A DNA stretch of 64,000 nt from Lolium rigidum (lineage: Eukaryota > Streptophyta > Magnoliopsida > Poales > Poaceae). The translations under genes and the position numbers were made by a program. How positions within the stretch are numbered: the stretch's first letter is position 1; every line of letters starts with the position of its first letter. The notes beneath the pieces are model-generated. The model saw nothing but the letters and a program-made list of their open reading frames with translations, did not search any database and was not told where the DNA came from. The stretch covers positions 350,157,696-350,221,695 of the forward strand of contig NC_061513.1 of the NCBI RefSeq assembly GCF_022539505.1, written 5' to 3'. Below are positions 12,947-23,108 of this stretch, piece after piece.

Positions 12947-13320
12947 ATCCCATGGAAGCGCGAGGGAGGAGAGGGAGGCATGCGCGAGGGGAGAAGAAGA
13001 AGTCCAGGCCGGCGCCAGGCCCGATCTGACCGGCCGCCATGCCAGCGCGCCCGGTCCCAGGCCCGGTTCTACCGGGAGCCTGACAGGCCCATCCCGGCGC
13101 CGACCGGATGCTCAGCTGGTGCCAACCGGGCACTATCCAGTATGCCCGGAACCGTAGCCCAGTCACCACCCAGCGCCAGGCCCGGTTTCAACCGGCCTGA
13201 CCCGGTCCCAGGCTCGGTCGACCGGCTCCTGAGCCGGCCGTATCCGAGTCTGTCTCGACCAGATCCCGATCTGGGTCGGTTATTCTTGTATTTTCTCGAA
13301 CCCTGGTTGTCCTGAACCCC

Positions 13321-13328
13321 TATATAAG
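13321..13328 (+). promoter_or_regulatory. TATA box of the gypsy LTR
   Basis: TATATAAG lies in CCCCTATATAAGTGCC, about 390 bases before the LTR end and downstream of the GC-rich U3, the usual place for the LTR core promoter. Confidence 0.6.
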
Positions 13329-13724
13329 TGCCTAGGACGCCCCCAAATTAGGTTTAGACCACGTTTAAGATAAACCCTAGTTCGTAGTTGATTGCTTTGC
13401 AACTCTATTGAATTCCTACACCATATTGCTTTGATTTGGTGTATACCCTGAAAGTCTTGTGTGATCTGTTGTTCCATTGGGAATTAGACGGTTGCAACTT
13501 ACCGCTTCGTGGTCGGCTGCTACGTGCGCAAGTGTGTGGAGTTTCGAATATCTTGCAGGGTTGAGAGCTATTGTATTGGCAATAGGGACCAATCGAGAGA
13601 TCTCGTTGCGTCATACAAGTTATCATCCACTTCATCATCAAGTTATCTCCGCTGTGTTCATCCAGTGATCATCATCACCACCGTTGCTTACTGAGAAGAT
13701 CGGGCCACCCCTTATCATAAGGGC

Positions 13725-14315
13725 ATGGTTAGGAGTTGGTTGATCAACACTATCTACTACATTGGGAAGATGAAGAAGATTGACATCATGTACTATATGT
13801 ACAATGAGATGATTCAATGTGTGATTGAGAACAAGTGTTGCATATATGCTTCCTATATTCAGTTGCTCATTGAGGATGGCATTGGTATTACTATGGCAAA
13901 AAACTTCTTGAGGATTAAGCACGAGGCTCTTTGCATCTCTCTTCCAGTGAGTGCGAGGGAGAAGAAGGCCAATTCCACCAACTCAAAGCTCTGCATGAAC
14001 GAAAAAGGTCCGGGTGTGGAAGAAGCCTTCCTCAATACTCGTGGTTTGGAAATCAAGGAATCTTGGAAGACCAAGCTCAGGAAGATCTTTTTTCAAGGCA
14101 TTGACATCAAGGACCAAAAATATGCACTTCGTCAAGAGAACAAGATCATTCGATGCCAAAACAAGGAAATAATGAGGAATATGGGCATTCCCACTACTAG
14201 TGTCTCCAAGGATAATCTCACCGCTTCGGATGAGTGGAAGGGAAAGTACACCGATTGGGATAATGATGCATCTTCTTCAAGGCAAGCTGTCGCACCTGGA
14301 CGTGAAGAAATCTAA
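13725..14315 (+). CDS. uncharacterised TE-encoded protein, C-terminal part
   Basis: A 196-codon open frame, probably only the C-terminal portion because the frame is open to the left at the gypsy insertion point. The N-terminal half (IQLLIEDGIGITMAKNFLRI) looks folded and helical. The C-terminal half is lysine/glutamate-rich with a likely coiled coil (YALRQENKIIRCQNKEIMRN) and ends in a polar tail. I do not recognise a catalytic motif. Its position before a polypurine tract and LTR suggests a gag-like or accessory protein of an LTR element. This is inference from context. Confidence 0.5.
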   Translation: MVRSWLINTIYYIGKMKKIDIMYYMYNEMIQCVIENKCCIYASYIQLLIEDGIGITMAKNFLRIKHEALCISLPVSAREKKANSTNSKLCMNEKGPGVEEAFLNTRGLEIKESWKTKLRKIFFQGIDIKDQKYALRQENKIIRCQNKEIMRNMGIPTTSVSKDNLTASDEWKGKYTDWDNDASSSRQAVAPGREEI

Positions 14316-15176
14316 AAGAAGGATGAGCATGGAGAAGATGAGTACGCCGAGTGATATTCATGGGCACATCACTCTCTTACTTTTTGGTGTCTCGATGCCA
14401 AAGGGGGTGAAGAGGTATATTATGTTGCCATCATGGATTTGCTTTATCCATGGGAGTTGCATCTCTTTGCCTCTATCATTTGCCTCACATTTTATCATTT
14501 GAAGTTAAACTAGTTTCCTTATGTTGAGTTTGAGAATGTTTGAACTATTTGGCCACCGTATGGTTATTGTAAGACATATTATTATGGCTGGTTATATATG
14601 TGGTCAAGACTATGGTGAGCTATCATCTATCATTTCATAGTATTTTCTGGATGTATTGCTATGTCTTTACTTTGTGATATTCATAAGCATGGTTATTGTC
14701 GTGGATATGCTAACTACGTGTATCACGATAGGGCCTTGATTCCGGCAAACCCGGGTTGCTCAATAATTCTAGACAAGCAGCTGGACCTCGCCATTGTTGT
14801 GAGGATTCCGAAGATGGGTAGATTGTGTGTCCCCGTCCTGGTGACTCCTCTCCCTATGGCTCCCCTCTCTCTCCCCTTTACGAGGATCCTCTCACCGGAG
14901 TATCATCGAATACGCAACGGGAGTTATAATGTTATTTACTCTCCATAATGCTTGTTGTGTCCATCTAGTGCAATGGTTAGGCTTCTTGTTATTAACTATA
15001 TTTCTCTAGTTGTTCGTTATAAATCCGGGAGCTTTTGATCCTAGTGTGTGCATTTTGTATTCAAAAGCAATTCTCTTAAGTAGTACACACATCTAGGATA
15101 GCCCCTCTATATTTTGTAAACACTTTTTCTATCATATACTATGTGGTTGAAAATCCATGTGTTGTCATCAAACACC
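14316..15176 (+). other. 3' untranslated region of the LTR element
   Basis: About 860 bp of AT-rich sequence lies between the ORF and the polypurine tract. Only short frames occur and none looks conserved. I see no further feature. Confidence 0.5.
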
Positions 15177-15190
15177 AAAAAGGGGGAGAT
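15177..15190 (+). other. polypurine tract
   Basis: AAAAAGGGGGAGAT lies immediately before the LTR start TGAAAGGG, as expected for the plus-strand primer of an LTR retrotransposon. Confidence 0.8.
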
Positions 15191-16603
15191 TGAAAGGGCA
15201 TTTTGTCCCCTAAGTTGGTTTTGATCTTTGTTAGCAACACTTGGATACTAACCGTTTGCTTGAGCATGACTAGTTGATTCTAAATTGAGAAAACGGAGTG
15301 GAGTATTCCTGGTTTCATGAAGCATTGTGATGGGAAGCCCGACATTTTTGTTTTCTGTTTGTAGCTATAGGCTTCATGTACTATAAAGAGGGGATAACAA
15401 GAGGTTGGAACGGTGGTTTTCTGATCCGTTACACTTCCTATAAACCACCTATGGCCATACTTATAATTTCCTAGGTAAAAATCTTGTCGTTGGGCTTGCG
15501 AAGAATGTCGTGGGCATGTTGGCGCGCTCCTACCGAAGTGGTCCTGCCATCCAAGACCAACCAGCCCGGAGTGGTTTGTCCTAGGTCTATGATATGGCCA
15601 ATGCACTTGGCATCCTTGAAGTATTGTAACCGATATTGTTCCGGCCGTCCCGGACCAGTCCGGCCCAGGCGACAGGTCTAGCGAGCGGGAAAACTGCCTT
15701 CTTTTCTGAACGACTAGAATTCACCCCCACCTATAAAACAAGGTCTTTGTTCCTCCTTGCAGCTTTGCTGACCCGCCTATCTCTCTCCACCATTACTACA
15801 CCTCATAAATAATCTAGTTCTCCTTCACTAGCCACCCAAACAGCTTGATGCTTTGAGGAATGAAGGAGAAGCTCTATTTCTACAATCCTACCAAAACGAT
15901 TGTTACCATCGCTCAAATACATTTTGAATCTTGTTACTCCTGGGTTCTTTTGAGCCCTAGGCGGAAGAGGTAGTCTCGAAGCTAGTTCTATGTGTAAAGC
16001 TTCGTGGGCGTCTTTTGGGAGCCTGCAATTTGGTTGTGGATGTGTGCCCTAAACTTTGTGTAAAGGTTTCGGTTACCACCTTGAAGGCTGTCCCTCAGTG
16101 GAGCATGAGGTACCCTTTGTGGTTTGCTCACCGGAGAATAGGACGAGGCCTTTGTGGTGTTGGTTGGCCTCGTGACACCACACCCCTCTAACGCAAACGA
16201 ATTCCTCTCAAAGGGAAGGAACTACTGTAATCAGCCCTCGGAGCATGAGGTACCCTTTGTGGTTTGCTCACCAAAGAATAGGACGAGGCCATTGTGGTGT
16301 TGGTTGGCCTTCGTGGCACCACACGCCTCCAATGCAAACGTAATTGCTCTCAAAAGGAAGGAAATACGGGAATCAACCCTTGTCTCTCTACGTGATTCAC
16401 TCCCGGTTACCTCTATAATTTTATCGCACTTTACCACTTGTATTGTGTATCTTATGTGTTTGCTTGTATATTTTCATATAGGTAAATTAACATAGTTGCA
16501 TATCTAGAGAATTTACTTTTTGTGTCAAACCTAAATTGAAAAAGAATTAAAATTTTATTAGCAACTATTCATCCCCTCTCTAGGGACCCATATGATCATT
16601 TCA
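15191..16603 (+). repeat. 3' LTR of the unclassified element
   Basis: The sequence starts TGAAAGGGCATTTTG right after the polypurine tract and ends ...GATCATTTCA, giving a 5-bp terminal inversion TGAAA/TTTCA. The end phrase AACTATTCATCCCCTCTCTAGG is typical of grass LTR ends. It holds an internal 140-bp tandem duplication (16101-16380). The flank after it is ATGGC. Confidence 0.75.
16101..16380 (+). repeat. 140-bp tandem duplication inside the LTR
   Basis: The phrase GAGCATGAGGTACCCTTTG occurs at 16101 and again at 16241, followed in both copies by the CTCACC...GAATAGGACGAGGCC and GTGTTGGTTGGCCT blocks. The copies have diverged slightly (CCGGAG versus CCAAAG, and small indels). Confidence 0.9.
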
Positions 16604-17753
16604 ATGGCGGAAAAAACAAGCTCAAGAGTTATGTACATTTGTGGAATACGGCCGCTTAAGTAGGTACCCTAAAAATCCAACTATTATGTGCAGAAAACGC
16701 CATAGGGCTGAAAGTTCCGACTAGACTAAAAGACTGCCCAAATGCTACCTTAGGACTAATCTCTGGAAATAGTGAAAACCTCATAGTAACGAAAGATAGC
16801 CAAAAATCACATTTGCAGATGTAGCACCGAAAGTAAGGCGGAACTCTGTTTACAAAAACACCAAAAACTTGAGATTGGAAACTCCGATTGAGGTGAAACC
16901 AATTTTCTTGGAAAGATAATGACAAGAGATACCCCACAAAATCTTAGTAACAAGTATGGGTGATTTTTTCATGAAATTATAGGTGATAACCTCCTCCAAT
17001 GAAAACCAATAAAAACTCCAATATCGAAAAAGCAATAAGTTTTTCGTATGAAATCCATTTTAATGAACTAGCGCTTGTCATGAGAATAACCACAAGCTCT
17101 AAGTCACCATACGAATAATGACAAAATAACAACCAAGAAAGAAGATGCCAAATATGCAAAGGTTTGAGCTCTCTCTGAACAATTAATACGATCAAGTTAC
17201 TCACTTGAGAGCCCTCTTGATAGTACGGATAACAATCCTACAAACAAGTCTCCCAACTAACACCACGAGACCGGTGAGGGAGAAATGCTAAAAGGAACAA
17301 ACATTTTCTTTAAGCATTCCACTTGATCTTAGTGGTGAAGATATTGACCGCTCCATTTTCTTGATTGTCTTGCTTAGTGAATTCTTCCAAATTGCCCCCC
17401 TATACTCCACTATGGGAGAGCATCTTCTTTGGCACATCTTCACATATCCAAGATTACCATATGGATGTCAAGCTCAAGCATATGCTCTCTTCTAGATGAC
17501 TCATATCTTGAACTTCAACTTGAACTTGCACTTCATTTCACTTCGTTATGTTGATATGTTTGATCTTCTCATGACTATCACCTTGGTCATCACTTTATCT
17601 TCTTTAATTTCTCCTTCTTTCAACTTTGAAGCCAACATGTAATTCCAGCATTGGCTTTGTACAAAACCTACAAGTGTAACTCGATGTAAACATTAGTACA
17701 TAGGGATTATCATTAATTACCAAAACCACACATGGGGGCTCCATGCACTTTCA
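16604..17753 (-). repeat. probable LTR fragment, opposite orientation
   Basis: Read on the minus strand it begins TGAAAGTGCATGGAGCCCCC at 17753, a start I associate with grass LTRs, and continues through an LTR-like leader (CACCGGTCTCGTGGTGTTAG). No matching second copy is in the window and its other end is unclear where it meets the LTR ending at 16603. Short frames inside are not convincing. Confidence 0.4.
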
Positions 17754-18190
17754 GACACTCTCCTTGCTTTTAGGTAAGGGCGGCGACCGCACCTTATTTG
17801 TGGGGGGCATCAAGTCTTCCCCCTCTCCCAAGAAGTCCCCCTCCTCTGGCCTCCTATATAAACCCACACCCCTCTCTCATGCACCTCCCTAGACGGTGAA
17901 GCTCTATGGGATTGCTTAACTGGACGCGTGGATACTGACTGAGAAATCGTCTGTTTGATCTGAAGGAGCAAGAAGGAGATATCCTCGTGGTCGGGAGGAT
18001 TTTCCTAGCTACGGGGATCGCTCAGTTCAGAGTCGTCATCGAGCACTTCCACTTCAATCTAGGTGAGTTAACCTAGATCTAATCTCTTTGTAGCATCTCC
18101 ATATTTATATCTTGGTGGTTCGTGTAGTATAGAACTTTTGTCTTCTATGCACATAATCCAACATCGTAGAGGCTCGATTTGTAGCTCGAT
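17754..18190 (+). repeat. LTR promoter/leader-like fragment
   Basis: A pyrimidine-rich stretch, a TATA motif in CTCCTATATAAACCC (17855-17862) and a leader ending in GATCTAATCTCTTTG resemble the U3-R part of a copia LTR. There is no partner copy in the window, so this is a solo or truncated fragment at best. Confidence 0.35.
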
Positions 18191-18501
18191 TGGAGGCTCA
18201 GTTGGGAGGAATCAACAGGGGGACGAAGCCGGAGCCGCACCGGGAGGTGTCGAGGCAGGGTGGCCCACACTGACGACTAGGCTGCAACGGTGGAGCCGAG
18301 GGCGTGGTCAGGGATAGAGGTGGTCTTCGAAGAGTGGGTCGGTCTTGGGAGTGGAGTGTGGTGGTCTCGGGAGAGGCGGGCAGCCGTTGAAAATTTTCCA
18401 TCATTATAGTTGGGTTCGCGTTTGTGTGCTTTTGGGGGTATTCGACGGTACAATAAGGTGTGCCGCAATCTTTTAACTATAAATGGTAGACAACACGTTT
18501 T
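18191..18501. other. unassigned GC-rich stretch
   Basis: About 310 bp with overlapping short frames on the minus strand that are not conserved-looking. I see no gene or repeat. Confidence 0.4.
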
Positions 18502-18722
18502 GGGCATGTGTGGTTTCTAGCCATAATTTTCCAAGCCAAATTTGATAGCCGCATGTGTTTGCTTTTTGCCACACTTTATCTTGCCACATTTTATTCCATA
18601 TATGGTCCATTTGTCATAGACTGAACATTTGTACGGAAGTTTGGTTTTAATATTTTAAGCCACACACTTTAGTGGCTAACCATACTTTAACTTGGCAAAT
18701 TGTGGCTAGAACAAATAGACCC
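18502..18722. mobile_element. MITE with imperfect terminal inverted repeats
   Basis: The left end (GGGCATGTGTGGTTTCTAGCCA) is an imperfect inversion of the right end (TGGCTAGAACAAATAGACCC read inward), and the match continues through AATTTKCCAAG and TAGCC blocks for about 55 bases. The size (about 220 bp), AT-rich core and lack of coding sequence fit a MITE. I could not find a convincing target duplication, so the superfamily is open. Confidence 0.65.
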
Positions 18723-18756
18723 GTTGAATAGTGGCCGGAAACTCAAAATGGATGCT

Positions 18757-19080
18757 GAGCTACATATAGAATTTTATTTTCAAACATTTGAAATTAGTAG
18801 TTTGAAGTTTCAATAAGAAACGAAACAAAAATATGAATGTAGCCAATGATGTATTTTACAAACATGCAAAATCTCAATACGAATTACTTTGTATTTTAGG
18901 CTATTCAAAATCACTATAAAGTTTGTTAGACTTTTCATTTTTTATAGTCTAGAATATAAAGTATTCCGTATTGAGTTTCTACATGTTTGTAGTATACATC
19001 ACTAGCAATCTGTACAATATTTTCCCGATGTTTTAATCTTCAGAACATGATTTTGAATGTTTCAAAATAAGGTATAGCTC
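18757..19080. mobile_element. foldback/MITE-like palindromic element
   Basis: Two arms of about 145 bp (18757-18905 and 18945-19080) are inverted copies. Matching blocks include GAGCTA at the tips, ACAAACATG with CTCAATACG, and ATTACTTTGTATTTTAGGCT against its partner around 18945-18975. The loop is about 40 bp. No coding sequence and no clear target duplication. Confidence 0.7.
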
Positions 19081-19618
19081 GGTTTTCGTTTGTCCACTCC
19101 CCATGTTGGGTAATCCGGTCGACGCTGATTTTATCTTCACCTGCATCTCTTTTTGGGCCAAACCTCAATGCTTTGTGCAATACTGTTTTTGTTGTCGTTG
19201 ATGTTTTTAATTTATGATACTTATATGAATTTTTGCTACTACAACTTGTTCGGTGATGTACCCGCAAAAAAAAAACTTGTTCGGTGATGCTCCGACGTGC
19301 GTGACGAGGATGAAGATGATGGTGGAACCCAGCGATGGGCAAGTGGGACACGAGTTATACGGCATTTGATTGCGTGACGACGCGCTGCCAAACAATCTAC
19401 CGCAAACGTCCGAAAAAAAGAACACTTTCTTTTACGTTCCGTTCTGGCATGGTATGGCCGATGGAACAGCTGCCACGTCTCGTGCCCAACTGACACGTAC
19501 GTATCGGCGTATCGCCCCAGAAGAAAAGAGATCCGACCACGCTTTCCTGTTCCTGGGCTCCAAGATGCAAGTACGAAACGGCCTAAATAAAACATGGCCC
19601 ACCTTAAAAGGCAAGCCC
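19081..19618. other. unassigned intergenic stretch
   Basis: A 15-bp direct repeat ACTTGTTCGGTGATG (near 19243 and 19277) surrounds an A-run. Nothing else stands out; short frames on both strands overlap and look like chance. Confidence 0.4.
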
Positions 19619-19632
19619 AGCCAACCACAGGT
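19619..19632 (+). repeat. target-site duplication of LINE, left copy
   Basis: AGCCAACCACAGGT occurs here and again at 24076-24089, marking the ends of the LINE between them. Confidence 0.88.
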
Positions 19633-19893
19633 CCTAAAATTCATATGAGACAAGATTTTGGAGCAATGGCGATCTTGGAGGTGACTTAGGTCTGGACTCT
19701 GGAGCGCCGCTGACGCCGCCGGCTGCTCTTCCGGTGCCGGCCGAGGCATCGTGGTACTTTTCCCGTCTGGGGTTTCTCTTCCTCTCCTTGGACGCTGTTC
19801 ACGGTTGAGTATTTTTCCCTCCCCTGGATCCGTCTGGCGGTGAGGTTTGGAGATTGATTTGGAGTTTGATTGAGTTTTTGCGAAGGGTTTTGA

Positions 19894-20040
19894 GGAGATT
19901 CGACCTTGCCTGACTGGTTTGGCGCCTGGGCAGAAGGTCTGCTAAACCAGAAGCGAACGAAAGGTGCCCAGCTGGGCACGGAAGGCGTCAACCAAGCTGC
20001 ATCGGCGGGCTCCCTCGAGGAGTACTGCCGGGTCCAATGA
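19894..20040 (+). pseudogene. LINE ORF1 C-terminal remnant
   Basis: A 48-codon frame (…SLEEYCRVQ) ends at the TGA 20038-20040. That stop overlaps the ORF2 start in the four bases ATGA, the classic ORF1/ORF2 junction of plant LINEs. Upstream the frame is closed by a TGA at 19891, so only the tail of the RNA-binding ORF1 protein remains. Confidence 0.65.
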
Positions 20041-21209
20041 GTCTGTTGGTTTGGAATTGTCGTGGCTTGGGCAACGACGCGACAATTCGCGAACTTCGCA
20101 ACTTAGTTGCGCTAAACCGCCCCTCGGTGTTGTGTGTAATTGAAACTCAAATTCAGAGAAACCGAAGTTCTCTAGGGTTTGATAATTGTTTCGCTGTGAG
20201 TAGCGATGGTCATAGTGGAGGTTTAGCGATGTACTGGAACAACCATTTTGGAATGGAATTGATCCACTTTTCGCAGTATCATATTGACATGATTGTATCT
20301 GAACCTGAAAAGGTTGCATGGAGACTGACATGCATATATGGAGAGGCAGAAAGGCACTTACGTCAGAAAACATGGGATCTGATGAAGTTTCTATGCACGG
20401 AATCAGACCTCCCATGGATATGTGTCGGGGATTACAATGAAGTGCTCAGACCTGAAGAACATCTTGGCATCGGTGACAGGGATCCAGCGCAGATGAGAGG
20501 CTTTCGTGAAGCGGTCGATGTTTGCGGCCTCATTGACCATGGCTATATTGGCCGTGATTGGACATTTGAAAAAAAGGTTAGAGGTGGTACCTATACGAGG
20601 GTTCGTCTGGATCGTGGCCTAGCTACGCTACCATGGTGGGAACGATTCCCAGATGCAGTTGTCCGACATCTTACGGCGGCGAAATCTGACCATTGCCCTC
20701 TACTGGTTGTTCTAGAACGTGTGGAGAGTAGCCATACTGGAGCTGATCGTCCAAATCAGTTCCGCTATGAGCTTATGTGGGAATCTCATGAATCGTTTCA
20801 TCCATTCATTGAGGAAAGATGGAAAGACAAGGTGCGGGCTGCAACTATGTGTGAGGTAACATCAAAATTACAAACCTTATCTGGAGAATTAAAAAGCTGG
20901 AGCAATGATGTTTTTGGTCATGTTAGAAAGGAGATACACCAGCTCACGGAGAGGTTGGCAATACTTAGAGATGATCCTCGCCGCACGGGACCATCACATG
21001 AGGAGATAAAAATATGTGACCGAATTGTGGAATTAAATCACCGCGAGGAGATCATGTGGCGACAGAGGTCCAGGGTTCAGTGGCTCCGCGAGGGTGACAA
21101 TAACACGAAGTTCTTCCACCAGAAAGCATCCATCCGAAAACGCAAAAACCGTATTGAGCAGCTTACTAGGGTGGATGGTTCGGTTACAGAAGATGTGGAG
21201 GAGATGTGA
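20037..21209 (+). pseudogene. LINE ORF2: apurinic-like endonuclease domain and linker
   Basis: The start MSLLVWNCRGLGND is the canonical N-terminus of plant LINE ORF2. The endonuclease/exonuclease/phosphatase fold is complete through residue ~225: WNCRG, the catalytic E of CVIETQ, GDYNEV, LDRGLA, and the final histidine in SDHCPLLV. A helical linker follows (WLREGDNNTKFFH). The frame ends at a TGA (21207-21209), but the same frame continues at 21213 (MTKSFYQKLYE), so this is one premature stop in an otherwise continuous ORF2. The enzyme nicks target DNA to prime reverse transcription. Confidence 0.9.
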
Positions 21210-21212
21210 TCC

Positions 21213-22227
21213 ATGACTAAAAGCTTCTACCAGAAATTGTATGAAACGGACGGTACATCAAACATGGACGCAATGCTCAACACTGTACCATGCAAGGTTA
21301 CAGATGACATGAATGCCAAGCTTCTCACGATTTATACTGAAAAAGAGGTTAAAACAGCCCGGTTTCAGATGTTCCCAACAAAAGCTCCGGGTCCTAACGG
21401 TCTTCCGGCGCATTTTACCAGAAGCATTGGGATTTGTGCGGTTCTGAGGTTACATCAGCAGTGTTAAATATCCTCAATGGCGGTGAGTCGCTAAAACATA
21501 TTAACCAGACCGTCGTGGTCCTTATCCCAAAGGTACCACATCCGACATCTCTGCCACAGTTTCGACCTATAAGCCTATGTAACGTCATTCTCAAGATTGT
21601 CTCAAAGGCACAGGCTAATAGGTTAAAGGAAATATTGCCTGACATTATATCGGAGGAACAATCGGCTTTCGTCCCAGGAAGGCTTATTACTGATAATATC
21701 ATCACAGCTTTCGAGTGTCTACATTTTATGAAGAAGAAGCGCTCACGGAATTAGCAGTTCTGTGCGTTAGAACTCGACATGATGAAGGCTTACGATCGCA
21801 TTGAATGAAATTACTTAGAAGCTATTATGTTGAAGTTTGGTTTTAATCAACGGTGGGTTTCATCAATAATGAGGGTGGTAACTTCGGTCACCTTCTCTGT
21901 CCTTTTTAATGGTTGTAGGTTGGACGATTTCACGCCTTCGAGGGGGATCCATCAAGGAGACCCCATATCACCTTATTTGTTCTTGTTAGCAGTTGAAGGT
22001 CTGTCCTGTCAGAAAATTTAGTGGGCATCCAAGTGGCGCCAATTGCACCCCCGATCAATCATCTACTCTTTGCAGACGACATCTTGCTTTTCTTCAAGGC
22101 AAATTCTAGTGCAGCAGCGGAGGTCAATGATGTTTTGCAATTATACTGCCAGGCGTCTGGGCAGCGTATAAATTTTGGCAAATCTTCCATACACTTTGGA
22201 AGGAGATCAAGTTGCTTCTTGAGGTAA
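21213..22227 (+). pseudogene. LINE ORF2: reverse transcriptase domain (frameshifted)
   Basis: Reverse-transcriptase motifs appear in successive frames: KAPGPNGLPAHF near 21385, RPISLCNVILKIVSKAQANRL near 21560-21625, AFVPGRLITDNI near 21665, RGIHQGDPISPYLFLLAVE near 21945-21990, and the catalytic box LLFADDILLFF near 22065-22095. Frame changes lie near 21440, 21755-21820 and 22020. All core motifs survive, so the copy decayed by point changes and not by domain loss. Confidence 0.88.
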
Positions 22228-23108
22228 CAAATGAGTCTTTGTCGGAGAAGTATTTAGGAATGCCAACGGATGTGCGGAAATCCATGAATGATGCTTTTAA
22301 ATATATTAAAGAGAGAATTTGGAACAATATAATGGGCTGGATGGAGAAATTCTTATCTTCGGGTGGCAAAGGAGTACTTATCAAATCAGTTATCCAAGCC
22401 ATCCCCACTTTCTCAATGTCTTGCTTTAAACTTCCGAGAGGATTGTGTGAGCATATTAACTCAATGATTAGAAGTTTTTGGTGGGGCTCTAAACAAGGGA
22501 AACAGAAACCACATTGGGTTTCATGGAGTGAAATGACAAAACCAAGATTTGATAGAGGTCTTGGCTTTAGGGACATGGAGCTATTCAATCTGGCGCTATT
22601 GACACGCCAAGCCTGGAGGCTACTAACCAGCCCAAATACCCTAAGTGCGCGAATTTTGAAAGCAATTTACTACCCAAATGAAGACATTTTGTCAGCTGAG
22701 CTAGGCTCGCGCCCATCTAAGATTTGGCGCGCTATCAGTGAAGGAAGGGATGCTCTCCGAGTTGGGCTTGTCGAGCGAATTGGGACAGGGGAACAACCAA
22801 TCACTGTGATCAAAGAGTCACCGCCAGTGTGGGTTTCACAGCTGATTGATCATTCGTCCAGATCATGGAACTTGCGGCAGCTCAATGCTGTTTTTTTGCC
22901 CTTGGATGTAGAGATTATCCATTCGATACCGTTGGGAACGGTCAGCCACGGTGACTTTTGGGCTTGGCAGTTTGAGAAACATGGCAACTTCTGGGTCAAG
23001 TCTACATATCGAATGCTAACCAAAACAAAGAATGAAAGGGAGGCATGGTTAGAAGAGAGACCCAGCTCGAGTGGCTGTAATGATCAGAAGCATTGGACGT
23101 CTCTGTGA
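22212..23108 (+). pseudogene. LINE ORF2: thumb/connection and zf-RVT region
   Basis: A 298-codon frame continues ORF2 after the FADD box: KYLGMPTDV, SSGGKGVLIKSVIQAIP, SFWWGSKQ, RGLGFRDMELFNLALLTRQAWRLL. These are the hallmark phrases of plant LINE C-terminal regions. It breaks near 23100, and the cysteine-rich zf-RVT that should follow is only partly readable at 23110-23265 (SCGLCHAPNDS-like) in another frame. Confidence 0.85.

Larger units (their letters stand above)
1..13717 (+). mobile_element. Ty3/gypsy LTR retrotransposon, 5' LTR outside window, interrupted by a nested element
   Basis: The order gag, zinc knuckle, protease, reverse transcriptase, RNase H, integrase, 3' LTR on the plus strand defines a Ty3/gypsy element. 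The polyprotein is cut at 3132 by a complete minus-strand element (3133-11294) and resumes at 11300, with the 5-bp duplication TGGTA on both sides. The 3' LTR ends at 13717 in ...TTATCA. The next five bases (TAAGG) should be found again just upstream of the missing 5' LTR. The copy is inactive: a stop in gag, a frameshift just before the nested insertion, a stop in RNase H, a stop in integrase before the catalytic glutamate, and deletions in the integrase C-terminus. Superfamily is certain; I do not name the family. Confidence 0.93.
12840..13717 (+). repeat. 3' LTR of the gypsy element (left boundary approximate)
   Basis: A GC-rich U3 full of CCGG/CCGGT motifs (13015-13270) leads into a TATA box at 13321-13328, a leader-like R/U5, and the end ...CCCCTTATCA at 13717. 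The 5' LTR is outside the window, so the left boundary cannot be set by comparison. A purine-rich tract near 12845-12890 is the likely polypurine site. Confidence 0.65.
13718..16603 (+). mobile_element. right part of an unclassified LTR retrotransposon that hosts the gypsy insertion
   Basis: An ORF (13725-14315), a long untranslated stretch, a polypurine tract (15177-15190) and an LTR (15191-16603) run in order on the plus strand. The left part is not present next to 13718 because the gypsy element ends exactly there. The reading frame of the ORF is still open across the junction, which fits interruption of the host element. I could not see a polymerase domain, so copia or gypsy status is open. 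Confidence 0.7.

Noticed and set aside
12828..13315. Long proline/arginine-rich frames on both strands
   Set aside because: The CCGG-rich LTR U3 is open in several frames at once because of composition. It was not treated as coding.
16604..17753. Possible single large palindrome formed with the LTR at 15191-16603
   Set aside because: Both stretches start TGAAAG in opposite orientation, but their interiors do not match as inverted copies, so they are different LTRs side by side.
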